Assembly (NCBI GenBank): GCA_014799735.1
Contig: JAAVHL010000086.1
Span: 1 to 36,589 of the forward strand
Direction of reading: 5' to 3'
DNA from: Ruminococcus sp.
Lineage (GTDB): Bacteria; Bacillota; Clostridia; Oscillospirales; Ruminococcaceae
DNA length: 36,589 nucleotides
The position numbers and the translations under genes are program-made. How positions within the stretch are numbered: the first letter of the stretch is position 1; each line of letters starts with the position of its first letter. The notes beneath the pieces are model-generated. The model ran no database searches. It was not told where the DNA came from and saw only the letters and a list, made by a program, of their open reading frames with translations. Positions 18,980 through 28,591 of this stretch are shown piece by piece.

Positions 18980-19477
18980 ATGAAAAAGTACTACGCAGAT
19001 AGAAAAAGCTTGAAATTCCTTAGAATATTCACATTCCTGCTTATAATCTGTATCATAATCGCACTGAAGTACCTGCTGTATTTTCTCGAAGCCCGCTACC
19101 CCGACTATTTTGCGCTGGCAAAATTCACCGTTCCCGAAATAATCATCTGGATATTCATAGGACTGCTTGTAACAGCATATGTGATATTTCTGATGATTAT
19201 TCTGCCGCTGTGGTACCGCTCGGTAAGCTACACCCTTTCCGCGGACGAAATAATTATACGCTCGGGAGTATTTTTCAACAATACCACCTATGTGAAGATG
19301 TCCTCGGTGCAGTACATCACTACAATATCCATGCCCCTTTCACGCTATACAAGTTTTAACTTTTTGTTAATAAACGCTTACGGCGGAGGGCTGATAATGA
19401 TGTTTTTATCCCATTCGGATATGGAAGAAATATACAAAAAAATCCAGCAGTATCTCAGCAGCAGAGGAGGGCTTTGA
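18980..19477 (+). CDS. Bacterial PH-domain (YdbS-like, bPH2) membrane protein
   Basis: Two TM helices followed by LWYRSVSYTLSADEIIIRSGVFFNNTTYVKMSSVQYITTISMPLSRY. Confidence 0.75.
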   Translation: MKKYYADRKSLKFLRIFTFLLIICIIIALKYLLYFLEARYPDYFALAKFTVPEIIIWIFIGLLVTAYVIFLMIILPLWYRSVSYTLSADEIIIRSGVFFNNTTYVKMSSVQYITTISMPLSRYTSFNFLLINAYGGGLIMMFLSHSDMEEIYKKIQQYLSSRGGL

Positions 19478-20928
19478 TGTCGCGTCAGCATAAGATCGCC
19501 ATTCTGAAATATACCACCAAAAACTTCTGGATGCTCCTCATACCGCTGGTGCGCGGACTTATCGCGGTGAACTTTGATTTTTACCACTGGCTTCAGGGCG
19601 CGTACTGGGATCTGATAGTAATTTTGCTTATGATCGGCTTCGCGGTTTTAAGGTGGTACTTTGTGCGCTTTGAGGTGGGGGAGAAAGGAATTTTTATTTC
19701 CCACGGCGTGTTTCTGAGGAACGAATTTACCATACCCTATTCTGCGGTAGCCTGCGCTTCCGCCGCACGTTCCATGTGGCTTCGTCCCATACGCGCGGTA
19801 ACTGTCGCTCTCGACTCGGACTCCCATTCAACTCTGGAGCAGGGCAAAAAAGCCGACGCGGAGCTTATCATGAAATTAACCGATTATACAAAAATTTACA
19901 ATAATATTCCAAGCTCGTCAACAAATGCAAAATTCTCATACCGCGCCTCTAAAGCTGATCTTGTTTTCTTTTCGCTGGTATTTTCCTCAACGCTTTCGGG
20001 CGTGATCTTCCTCGGCACGCTGTTCATTCAGGGAAGCCGCATAGTTGGAAATCAGCTTGAGGAGCAGTTCCTGAACGCTGTGAGCGGCGTTACCGAATTC
20101 ATGCAAAAGATCATTTCGGGAGTTACCCCTGCCGCAGTCGCGCTGACGCTGATATTTGCGCTAGGCTGGGGATTTTCCTTTGTTTCCAATCTGCTGAGGC
20201 ATATCAACTTCCGCATACAGCGGTGCGGCAACGATATTACGGTGCGGAACGGCTTCTTTTCAAAATGGAAATATTATGTAAATATTTCCAAGGTAAACTG
20301 CGCCGATCTGCGGCAGAACCTGCTTATGAAAATATGCCGCGTGATGTCCGTTCACGTCAGCTGCACGGGCTACGGGAAGTCCAAGAACGAGATACCTGTT
20401 TTCGTTCCTGTAACAACGAAAAAGCGTGTCATGAGTACAATGCAGATGATGCTGCCAAGCTTTACTCTGAGTAATATTTCCTTGAAGCCGAAGCCGTCTT
20501 ATATACTGCCGTTTCTCTGGGGACCGCTGCTTTCCGCAGTTCTGCTTCCCGTGGGGGCGGTTACCGCGGCACGGTTTTTTCCTGCATGGAGCGGCATTGT
20601 GAAATTTCTGCTGATAATGGGAGAGATACCGTCGCTGTACCTTATCGCGGTAAAAATAACGGCAAAATTTACCACAGGCATCGGCTTCGGAAGCGATACC
20701 ATTACATTGAAGTACTGTAAGTTTTCCCAGTTCCACACAGTCATCGTGCCGAAAAGCAGGATAGCCTATGTCAGACTGTCCCGCACGATCTTTCAGCGCT
20801 TTAACGGCACTTGCGACGTGTGGGTCTACAGCCGCGGCGAACGCGCCTCCAAGCACCGCATACGCGGGATAGATGTAAAAAAAGCGGAGGAATTTTTTGG
20901 AATCAAAAATGGCGGCGGCTTGGATTGA
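19477..20928 (+). CDS. Bacterial PH-domain (YdbT-like, repeated bPH2) membrane protein
   Basis: Repeated PH2-like segments (VRFEVGEKGIFISHGVFLRNEFTIPYSAV; FRIQRCGNDITVRNGFFSKWKYYVNISKVNCADLRQNLLMKI; SDTITLKYCKFSQFHTVIVPKSRIAYVRLSRT) with interspersed TM helices; TGATG overlap with the preceding gene. Confidence 0.75.
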   Translation: MSRQHKIAILKYTTKNFWMLLIPLVRGLIAVNFDFYHWLQGAYWDLIVILLMIGFAVLRWYFVRFEVGEKGIFISHGVFLRNEFTIPYSAVACASAARSMWLRPIRAVTVALDSDSHSTLEQGKKADAELIMKLTDYTKIYNNIPSSSTNAKFSYRASKADLVFFSLVFSSTLSGVIFLGTLFIQGSRIVGNQLEEQFLNAVSGVTEFMQKIISGVTPAAVALTLIFALGWGFSFVSNLLRHINFRIQRCGNDITVRNGFFSKWKYYVNISKVNCADLRQNLLMKICRVMSVHVSCTGYGKSKNEIPVFVPVTTKKRVMSTMQMMLPSFTLSNISLKPKPSYILPFLWGPLLSAVLLPVGAVTAARFFPAWSGIVKFLLIMGEIPSLYLIAVKITAKFTTGIGFGSDTITLKYCKFSQFHTVIVPKSRIAYVRLSRTIFQRFNGTCDVWVYSRGERASKHRIRGIDVKKAEEFFGIKNGGGLD

Positions 20929-21091
20929 TAAGGACACGGCGGCAGACCCGCGGCAAAATCGGTTACAAAGCGTTTACATTATTTAAGCTTCGGTTACAGA
21001 TATGTCCGAGCGGTGTGAAAATGTCGCAAACACACCAAAAATCAGCGGATTTTACGGTCATTTTTCATAATAATTGGCTGTAGTAATCTCC

Positions 21092-21120
21092 TTGACTTTT
21101 TTGTCGGTTTGTTGTATAAT
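21092..21120 (+). promoter_or_regulatory. Sigma-A type promoter for the CNNM/CorC-type gene
   Basis: TTGACT (21092-21097), 17-nt spacer, TATAAT (21115-21120); start codon at 21186. Confidence 0.8.
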
Positions 21121-21185
21121 TTTTAATGTGTCAGTTTGTGCTTTTTGAGCTGCACACAAAACGATCGTCCGAAAGGAAGTTGATT

Positions 21186-22565
21186 ATGGAGTCCGACGGG
21201 TACCCCCGAAGTCTTATTATTCTTGCAGTCATACTATATAAAGGTTTCTGCACCGTATGCGAATCGGCTGTGACCGAGACAGACTGGCGGAAGCTTAAAA
21301 ATTCCGAAAAATCAAAGCGGGAGAAGCTTCTTGCCGATATGACGGAAAAGCCCGCGCGTCTTATGACGGCGTTTTCCGTAAACAGAACGCTTACGGGCAT
21401 TGCGGCCGCTTATCTGGCAATGATATTCTTTCTCGCGCCTCTGTCGGGACTTGTGTTCCGTCTTGTAAACGGCGAAGCTGCCGAGGCAGCGGCTTACAGC
21501 GACCCCCTTGCGGACGTTATTGCCGCGCTGCTTATAATGATAGTCACGGTGGTGGTATTTACTTCTTTCTGCGAGGGCATACCCAAAAGGCTGCCCGCAG
21601 CGAAAAGCGAGAAGTTTGCGGTTTTCTGCGCACCATTTGTAAAGCTTTTGGTGACAGTCCTTACGCCGCTTACCGCGCTGTCCTCCCTGCTCACAAGGCT
21701 GCTTGCCCCGCTTTTCGGAGCGAAAAACGGCAGCGAGCCCGATATCGTCACCGAGGAAGAAATACTCATGATGGTGGACGCGGGTAACGAAACGGGCGTT
21801 ATTGAGGAATCCCAGAGGGAAATGATAAACAATGTTTTCGAGTTTGACGACCTTACCGTTTCGGATATAATGACCCACCGTACCGATATCATTGCGGTGG
21901 AAATGTCCGCAAGGGTGCCGGAGGTTGTGAACGCCGCCATAGGAAGCGGCTTTTCACGGATACCAGTCTACGAGGAAACTATCGACCATATCGCGGGAAT
22001 GATCTGCGTTAAAGACCTGCTCTGTCTGGTAGGCTCCGAATCCGCGGAGGATACCGAGGCGAAAAGCTTTATGCGGGATATCATATATCTTCCCGAATCC
22101 GTCCCCTGCGGAGAAGCTTTCAAGCGGCTCACGTCAGAAAAAATGCAGATGGCTGCCGTTGTTGACGAGTACGGCGGAACGGCGGGTCTGGTGACAATGG
22201 AGGATATAGTCGAGAGGATAGTCGGAAATATTCAGGACGAGTACGACGAGGAAGAAGCCGCGCTTACCGAAATTTCCGAGGACACCTACGTTATCGCGGG
22301 CAATGCCGACCCCGAGGAGATACTTCCCGTTTTCGGGATAGAGCTTCCCGAGGAAAACGGCTTCGACACAATGAACGGCTTTATCGCCGAGCTTCTGGGA
22401 CGCATACCCGAAGAAAACGAAAATCCCTCTGCCGAATACGGCGGAGTGCTTTTCACCGTCCTGCTTACCGAGGACCGGTGTATTACCAAGATCAAGGCAA
22501 AAATTATCAAGGATACTGTAACAAGCGAAGAAAAGGAGAGTATGCAAAATGAAGAAAAAAATTAG
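21186..22565 (+). CDS. CNNM/hemolysin-family protein (DUF21, CBS pair, CorC_HlyC domain)
   Basis: NVFEFDDLTVSDIMTHRTDIIAVE, GFSRIPVYEETIDHIAGMICVKDLL, MQMAAVVDEYGGTAGLVTMEDIVERIVGNIQDEYDEEE. ATG 21186 preceded by AAAGGAAG. Confidence 0.95.
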   Translation: MESDGYPRSLIILAVILYKGFCTVCESAVTETDWRKLKNSEKSKREKLLADMTEKPARLMTAFSVNRTLTGIAAAYLAMIFFLAPLSGLVFRLVNGEAAEAAAYSDPLADVIAALLIMIVTVVVFTSFCEGIPKRLPAAKSEKFAVFCAPFVKLLVTVLTPLTALSSLLTRLLAPLFGAKNGSEPDIVTEEEILMMVDAGNETGVIEESQREMINNVFEFDDLTVSDIMTHRTDIIAVEMSARVPEVVNAAIGSGFSRIPVYEETIDHIAGMICVKDLLCLVGSESAEDTEAKSFMRDIIYLPESVPCGEAFKRLTSEKMQMAAVVDEYGGTAGLVTMEDIVERIVGNIQDEYDEEEAALTEISEDTYVIAGNADPEEILPVFGIELPEENGFDTMNGFIAELLGRIPEENENPSAEYGGVLFTVLLTEDRCITKIKAKIIKDTVTSEEKESMQNEEKN

Positions 22566-24207
22566 TCTGATCCTTGCATTCTTAATGACGGCGACAATGC
22601 TTGCCGGCTGTAAGAAAACCAACGAGGATTCCGCGGGACTTCCCGATGTGGGCGGCGACAGCTCGTCTATGTCCCTCACTCAGATGACTACAGAGTCCGA
22701 GACAGAGGAGACAACCACGGAAACTACCACGGTTCCCGAGGAGACTACTACGGAGGATACGACCTCGGAAAGCGAAACTGAGACAAGCGAGACGGAAACT
22801 ACCACCGCAGCTTCCACCGAAGCCACGGCGGCAACCGCTTCCACAGCAGCCGCAAAGGCCTGGAACGAGACCGAGATCAGCGAGACCCTTTACATAAAGA
22901 CCTCCTGCTACTCCAGAACTCAGGCTATCGTAGGTTCGGAATCCGTTAAGAAATACGACGTAGGTCAGAAGATCAACATCGTTGCCGCAACCGATACGGG
23001 CTACTACAAGCTTGCGGACGGCACATTTATCCACTCCGATTACGTTACCGACCAGAAGCCCACTGAGGCTACTCAGGCGACCACCACCGCTCCCAAGAAA
23101 ACAGAAACTCCCGAAGAGACTACAAAGAAGCCGTCCAATACATCTATTGTAAACGCTTCCTACACCAAGAGCTACAAGGACAGATACCCCTATCAGCAGC
23201 TCAACAGCGCCGAGCAGCAGCTTTACGCCGATATCGTTGAGGCTGCCGAAAACTTCTACACTCAGGTAGATATCCCCTCCTCGCTCTCTTCGGACGATAT
23301 CGTTAAGGTGTACGCCCTCGTCTACAATCAGGAGCCCCAGCTTTTCTGGATGTCAAATATCGTTCCCGTTGCGCTGGGCGGTATGCTCAACCTCCAATAC
23401 GACCTTACTGCCTCACAGGCGGCTTCCGCTCAGAAAGAAATAGACGCCACCGTAAGCGATATTATGAGCAAGGTGAACGGCTATTCAAGCACAGTAAGCA
23501 GACTTAAGGTTATTTACGACTGGGTTATCACCCACAATACATTCAGCCTTCAGGGCAACTACAGAACCTGCGGTATCTACAACGGCCTTACAGACGGCGG
23601 AGAGCTTCAGTGTCAGGGCTACGCAAAGACAGTCCTTTACCTCTGCGACATTGCCGGTATCGAATGCATGGTCGTAACAGGCAACAACACCGAGGGCAGC
23701 ACTCACGCATGGAACGTTGTTTACTGCGACAACGGCTACTATATTCTCGATACAACATGGGGCGACCCGATGAACAACTACGGCAGAAGCAGCTATGTGC
23801 GCTACCTGTTCTTCCTTGCAAACGATGACATGATCAAAAACAGCCACCTCAACGTCAGCACCGTTGCAAGAGGAAACGGAAACCGTATCAAGCTGTACAA
23901 TCCTCCTGCCTGCACAAAGACGGCGTGCTACTACTTTAAGGCTTACAATAAAGAATACAGCGACCTTGAATCCGCAACTCAGGCTATGTATGCCGAGATC
24001 GACGCGGCTGTATCGGCGGGCAAGAACGTTGCTCACATAAGGGTAACAGACCACGACCTTTGGGAAACCCTCCGCGACAAGAAGTACTGGAAGGCTTTCC
24101 AGGATTACGCTAAGAAGAAAGACAGCAGCGTAAAGAATCTTGTACAGCAGACCTACCTCACCGAGGATATCCTCGTTGTGGAGTACGATATAGCGTACAA
24201 CGACTAA
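22549..24207 (+). CDS. Lipoprotein with Thr/Glu-rich linker, SH3-like domain and transglutaminase-like domain (paralogue 1)
   Basis: Lipobox MTATMLAGC; SH3-like LYIKTSCYSRTQAIVGSESVKKYDVGQKINIVAATDTGYYKLADGTFIHSDYV; transglutaminase core QCQGYAKTVLYLC...STHAWNVVYCDNGYYILDTTWGDP. Overlaps the upstream gene by 17 nt. Confidence 0.88.
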   Translation: MKKKISLILAFLMTATMLAGCKKTNEDSAGLPDVGGDSSSMSLTQMTTESETEETTTETTTVPEETTTEDTTSESETETSETETTTAASTEATAATASTAAAKAWNETEISETLYIKTSCYSRTQAIVGSESVKKYDVGQKINIVAATDTGYYKLADGTFIHSDYVTDQKPTEATQATTTAPKKTETPEETTKKPSNTSIVNASYTKSYKDRYPYQQLNSAEQQLYADIVEAAENFYTQVDIPSSLSSDDIVKVYALVYNQEPQLFWMSNIVPVALGGMLNLQYDLTASQAASAQKEIDATVSDIMSKVNGYSSTVSRLKVIYDWVITHNTFSLQGNYRTCGIYNGLTDGGELQCQGYAKTVLYLCDIAGIECMVVTGNNTEGSTHAWNVVYCDNGYYILDTTWGDPMNNYGRSSYVRYLFFLANDDMIKNSHLNVSTVARGNGNRIKLYNPPACTKTACYYFKAYNKEYSDLESATQAMYAEIDAAVSAGKNVAHIRVTDHDLWETLRDKKYWKAFQDYAKKKDSSVKNLVQQTYLTEDILVVEYDIAYND

Positions 24208-24272
24208 AGATCAAATACACGGGGCGGGGGTCGAATAACGTTTTCTACCCTCAGCCCCCGTATTCGTAAATG

Positions 24273-24295
24273 ACCGCTCGGATAAGCGGTATCCG
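24273..24295 (+). promoter_or_regulatory. Two overlapping, mutually exclusive short hairpins in the 5' leader of paralogue 2
   Basis: ACCGCT-CGGATA-AGCGGT (24273-24290) versus CGGATA-AGCGG-TATCCG (24279-24295, sharing T24290). Confidence 0.35.
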
Positions 24296-24331
24296 TAAAA
24301 TAAGCAAGAACACTGAAAGGAAATAAAAACT

Positions 24332-25699
24332 ATGCTGAAATCTAAAAAATTTTATTCCGTACTGGCGATTGCCGCCGCACTGACAATCTGCGCTGCAGGA
24401 TGCAGCAGCGAGGACGGAGGCAGCGGAGAGGTCTCCGCTTCTGTAAACGTAATAGGCGGTGACGGCGCTGCGGACGGCTCCGAGCCTCAGGAGACTGCCT
24501 CGGGCGTGATCGTTACCGACGAAAACGGCGAGGCGGTCACGGGCGCTAACGGAAACGTTCTTACCGAACCTGCCCATACCGAACCCCTTCCCACAGATAC
24601 TCTAAGCGAGGACGATATCCTCAACGCTATGACAGCTGCCACAACGGCAGCTCCTCAGCTGAACATCCCCTCGACCAATACCGAAAGATACGGCTACTCC
24701 ACCCTTACCGCCGAGGAGAAAAAGCTTTACGACGAGATCGTTGCGGGAATAGAGGGACTGCGCTACAAGATCTGCGAAGAGGACGCTTACTCCCTTGAGG
24801 AATGGTCAAAGATATACGGTCTTGTTTATATGCAGGAGCCCCGTCTGTTCTACATGAACGCAAAGCTTAAGGTCGGCAAGCTTTACTACCTCACTAAGGA
24901 CGCCTCCGTTATCAACGATATGCAGAAGTCCATTGACGCCGTTGCCGACAAGCTTGTTGCCGAAGCGAACGGAAAGTCCACGACCTTTGAAAAGCTCAAG
25001 GTTTTCCACGACTATCTTGTACTTAACTCCACATTCGAGCTCAAGGAAGAGCTTACAAATTACAACTCCACCATTTACAACGCCCTCGGAAGCGGCGAAG
25101 CGCAGGGAAATATCCAGTGCGCAGGCTACGCAAAGGCTATGCAGTACCTCTGCGACAGGGCGGGTATCGTAAGCATGGTCGTAACCGGCGAGACCTCTAC
25201 CGGTCAGACCCACGCGTGGAACGTTGTGGACGTTGACGGAAAATGGTACAATCTGGACGCAACGTGGGACGACCCGATCCTGAATACCCCCAACTACAAG
25301 AATATCCGCTACAACTTCTTCCTTGTTCCCGACAGCGGCATTCATAACCTTACACATATGCACGTCGGTCAGAAAAAGCTTTCCAACGGCAACTACATCA
25401 CATATTTCACGCCTCCCGCCTGCGTAAGCAACGACAAGAACTATTTCGTTACAAACGGTCTTGTTTACAGCGACTTTGATTCCGCTGACAAGGCGATAAG
25501 GGCTGAGATCGAAAGAGCTGCCAAGGACGGCTCCAGAACCGCACAGATCGCGGTAAGCTCCAAGGACGTTTACAAGCAAGTCTACGACGCCAGAAATGAC
25601 TATAACGGCTATGCAAAGGGCTTTTCGGGAGTTAAGGGCGTCAGCGACGAATGCAACGAAAATCTGTTGGTGATCGAGTTCGACGTTATCTATAACTAA
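24332..25699 (+). CDS. Transglutaminase-like lipoprotein (paralogue 2)
   Basis: Lipobox ALTICAAGC; QCAGYAKAMQYLCDRAGIVSMVVTGETSTGQTHAWNVVDVDGKWYNLDATWDDP; RBS AAAGGAAA. Confidence 0.9.
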   Translation: MLKSKKFYSVLAIAAALTICAAGCSSEDGGSGEVSASVNVIGGDGAADGSEPQETASGVIVTDENGEAVTGANGNVLTEPAHTEPLPTDTLSEDDILNAMTAATTAAPQLNIPSTNTERYGYSTLTAEEKKLYDEIVAGIEGLRYKICEEDAYSLEEWSKIYGLVYMQEPRLFYMNAKLKVGKLYYLTKDASVINDMQKSIDAVADKLVAEANGKSTTFEKLKVFHDYLVLNSTFELKEELTNYNSTIYNALGSGEAQGNIQCAGYAKAMQYLCDRAGIVSMVVTGETSTGQTHAWNVVDVDGKWYNLDATWDDPILNTPNYKNIRYNFFLVPDSGIHNLTHMHVGQKKLSNGNYITYFTPPACVSNDKNYFVTNGLVYSDFDSADKAIRAEIERAAKDGSRTAQIAVSSKDVYKQVYDARNDYNGYAKGFSGVKGVSDECNENLLVIEFDVIYN

Positions 25700-25713
25700 T
25701 TTTTGGTGCTTTT

Positions 25714-26874
25714 ATGAAAAAAACAATATTTGCCGTCTCCGTTCTCTGCGCGGCTCTCGTGCTGTCCTCATGCAGGAGGGTAGCCGAAGAGCCCGCGGGG
25801 ACTACGGCTGACGCCAACAATTATTACGGATATCCCTCGGACGAGGAATTTGTCTCGCCTGTGTACGCCTCCCTTTCGGAGGAAGAAAAGGCGGTCTATG
25901 ACAAGATTGAAGCCGCCGTGGCGGATTTCAGGGATACGGTATCGTTTAACCCTCCTATCTCGCGGGATACGGCAAGCAAAATATACAGACTGGTCTATTC
26001 ACAGGAACGCAGGTATTTCTGGCTGAGCAACCTTTTCTACGCTCCCGAAAGCGAGATATCGGTGCTGAGCCTGCACTATCTGTACAGCAAAAGCGACGCG
26101 GAAGCAAAGCGCGCGGAGCTTGATATCGCCGCCTCGACGATAATAGGAGAGCTTCCCGACGACGCGTCCGATTTCGACAAGGTCGTGTATTTCCACGACA
26201 AAATCGCAACGACCTGCTCTTTCAGCGATTCCGCCGAGCATATCAATTCGGCTTACGGAGTTCTTGTAACGGGATACGGTCAGTGCGAGGGCTACGCCGC
26301 GGCAATGACCGCTCTCTGCGACAAGGCTGGGATACCAAATTACACGGCCTTCGGTCAGACAAAGGACGGCATTTCCCACGCATGGAACAAGGTGCTGCTG
26401 AACGGCAGATGGTATAACGTGGACTGTACATGGGACGATCCTATCCTGAGCAGAAACGACCCCGGCTTTGTCCGGCATGACTATCTTCTGGTAAAGGACA
26501 GCGAGATCGAAGAAAAGACCCATTTCCCCAGCGACCTTTGCAGCGGTCTTACCTCCTGCGAAAGCGACGATATGAACTATTTTGCCGCAAAGGGACTGGT
26601 CTTTGACACGGCCGCCGACGGCACAGCCGCTCTGACGGAACAGATAAAATCTGCGGGGCTGGCGGGAAAGCGTGAGGCGGAAATACGCTTCTCCTCCGAA
26701 AATGCCTATTTTGCCGCTATGGCGCGGCTTTTTGACAGCAAGGAGCTTAAGGACATTATCGAGGACATAAACGGAAGCTGCGGAACTCATATCCGTTCAG
26801 CATACAAGCACAACAACGACGATATGCGGATAATCCATATATCGCTTATCTATGAGTCAGACCCGGAGGAATAA
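25714..26874 (+). CDS. Transglutaminase-like lipoprotein (paralogue 3)
   Basis: Lipobox LCAALVLSSC; QCEGYAAAMTALCDKAGIPNYTAFGQTKDGISHAWNKVLLNGRWYNVDCTWDDP; only 14 nt after paralogue 2. Confidence 0.9.
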   Translation: MKKTIFAVSVLCAALVLSSCRRVAEEPAGTTADANNYYGYPSDEEFVSPVYASLSEEEKAVYDKIEAAVADFRDTVSFNPPISRDTASKIYRLVYSQERRYFWLSNLFYAPESEISVLSLHYLYSKSDAEAKRAELDIAASTIIGELPDDASDFDKVVYFHDKIATTCSFSDSAEHINSAYGVLVTGYGQCEGYAAAMTALCDKAGIPNYTAFGQTKDGISHAWNKVLLNGRWYNVDCTWDDPILSRNDPGFVRHDYLLVKDSEIEEKTHFPSDLCSGLTSCESDDMNYFAAKGLVFDTAADGTAALTEQIKSAGLAGKREAEIRFSSENAYFAAMARLFDSKELKDIIEDINGSCGTHIRSAYKHNNDDMRIIHISLIYESDPEE

Positions 26875-26899
26875 TTTTTACCTGAAAGAGGTGCAGCCG

Positions 26900-28486
26900 A
26901 TGCGGGAATACAAACCCAGACGCAAATCCATTATTTGCCTTACAGCCGCGGCTGCCGTCTGCGCTGCGCTGACGACAGGCTGCTATAACAACGGAAGCTC
27001 CGCCTATTGGGAGGACACTCTTCCCTCCGCGGAAACGGAAAGCTCCCGTCCCACGGCAGTATACCTTACTGAGGAGACGGAAGATAGCAGCGACCCGATA
27101 ATAATACCTACTTCTGAATCCACAAAGCGCACAGCCTATTCGGAGCCCGACCCCGAGCTTGCTACAACTGTCTCCTCGGAACGCTCCGCCGACACCGATT
27201 CGGAAGCTTCAACGGTTTCGGGAGTTCCCAACGTTCCGATCTCAGAATTTACCAGCACCACTCCCGTAAATTTGGCGACCCAGACAAGCGCTTCTTCAAG
27301 CTTCTCCTTTTCGGCAGCGACTTCGGCTTCGGCGGCGACAGCTTCGTCCGACAGTACGGGATCGTCCTCGGTAAGCTCATCAAGCACTGCTTCGGAAACC
27401 ACAGGCTTTCTGGACACGGAAACAAGTACGGTGGGTACCCCCTCCGCCTCCGATCTGAACCGACCCTACAGCTACCGCTTCCTCGACGAAAAGCATAAAT
27501 TTGTTTACGACCAAATAATAAGCACGGCGGAAAAATACGGAAGCACTATTAATTTTTCCGCGGACAACAGCGTTACCTCCGATGAATACTGCGACATTTA
27601 TCAGATCATATACGACGACGAACCGTCGCTGTTCTATATTGACAAAAAAATGCAGTACGCCGTCAACTCCAGCACCAAACAGCTTGCCAACGCAAAGCTG
27701 TTCTACAAATATAACAACAGCGTTATCGAAAAAATGCAGGGCGAGATCGACGCGGAGGTAAACAGTATTCTCGGTATGGTCACCGCGAATATGACCGACT
27801 ACGACAAGGTGAAGCTTTTTCATGACGTGCTGGCGTCTACAGTCGAGTACGACGAAAATGCGGCAAACTGCCGCGACATATACGGAGTTTTTGTGGATAA
27901 GAAAGCTATTTGCGGCGGCTTCTCAAAAGCGTTTTCCTACCTTTGCAGCAAGGTGGGCATCGAGACCGTTACCGTTACCGGCGACGCGGACGGCACTCCC
28001 CATATGTGGAACAAGGTCAAGATCGACGGAAAATGGTACAATATAGACATAACCTACGCCGTATCGAATTCAGCCGACACGTCTTATGTCAGATACGACT
28101 ATTTCTGCGTAACGGACAAAATGCTGACGGCAAGCCGAACCGTCTACGAACAGAGCTATAAGTACCCAGAGGCAAATTCCGACGACTGCAATTATTTCGT
28201 AAAAAACAATCTTGTAGCCGAAAGCTGGACGGAAGCGCGCATACTGCTCCGCGACGGTCTTATCGAGTGCGCAAAGGACAAAACCTCACCCGTGCAGGTA
28301 AAATGCGCCGACAAGGACATATACGACGAAGCCGTATTCAATCTGTTTGACAGCTCCAGCAAGCAGGCTCTGGATATCTACGACGAGGCGTATGAGGATG
28401 CGAAAAACAAATACAACACCTCGGTGGTCAACTTCAGCTACGACGCTACATCTCTGGTCATCAAGCTGTTTCCGGAATACTACTGA
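26900..28486 (+). CDS. Transglutaminase-like lipoprotein with long Ser/Thr-rich linker (paralogue 4)
   Basis: Lipobox AAVCAALTTGC; AICGGFSKAFSYLCSKVGIETVTVTGDADGTPHMWNKVKIDGKWYNIDITYAVSN. ATG at 26900 has an RBS (AAAGAGG); the track start 26852 overlaps paralogue 3. Confidence 0.88.
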   Translation: MREYKPRRKSIICLTAAAAVCAALTTGCYNNGSSAYWEDTLPSAETESSRPTAVYLTEETEDSSDPIIIPTSESTKRTAYSEPDPELATTVSSERSADTDSEASTVSGVPNVPISEFTSTTPVNLATQTSASSSFSFSAATSASAATASSDSTGSSSVSSSSTASETTGFLDTETSTVGTPSASDLNRPYSYRFLDEKHKFVYDQIISTAEKYGSTINFSADNSVTSDEYCDIYQIIYDDEPSLFYIDKKMQYAVNSSTKQLANAKLFYKYNNSVIEKMQGEIDAEVNSILGMVTANMTDYDKVKLFHDVLASTVEYDENAANCRDIYGVFVDKKAICGGFSKAFSYLCSKVGIETVTVTGDADGTPHMWNKVKIDGKWYNIDITYAVSNSADTSYVRYDYFCVTDKMLTASRTVYEQSYKYPEANSDDCNYFVKNNLVAESWTEARILLRDGLIECAKDKTSPVQVKCADKDIYDEAVFNLFDSSSKQALDIYDEAYEDAKNKYNTSVVNFSYDATSLVIKLFPEYY

Positions 28487-28591
28487 CCTTTCAGCGCGGC
28501 TGATATCCGTTAATACTACAGTCGGACGGGTTCGGACATTGTATAAGACGGCCTGAGCTCCCGCCCGCCGACCGTTCGGGAGGCACAGTAC

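Noticed and set aside
24273-24295. H-type pseudoknot formed by the overlapping leader hairpins
   Set aside because: Would need zero-length connecting loops across both stems, which is sterically unlikely; mutually exclusive hairpins are more plausible.
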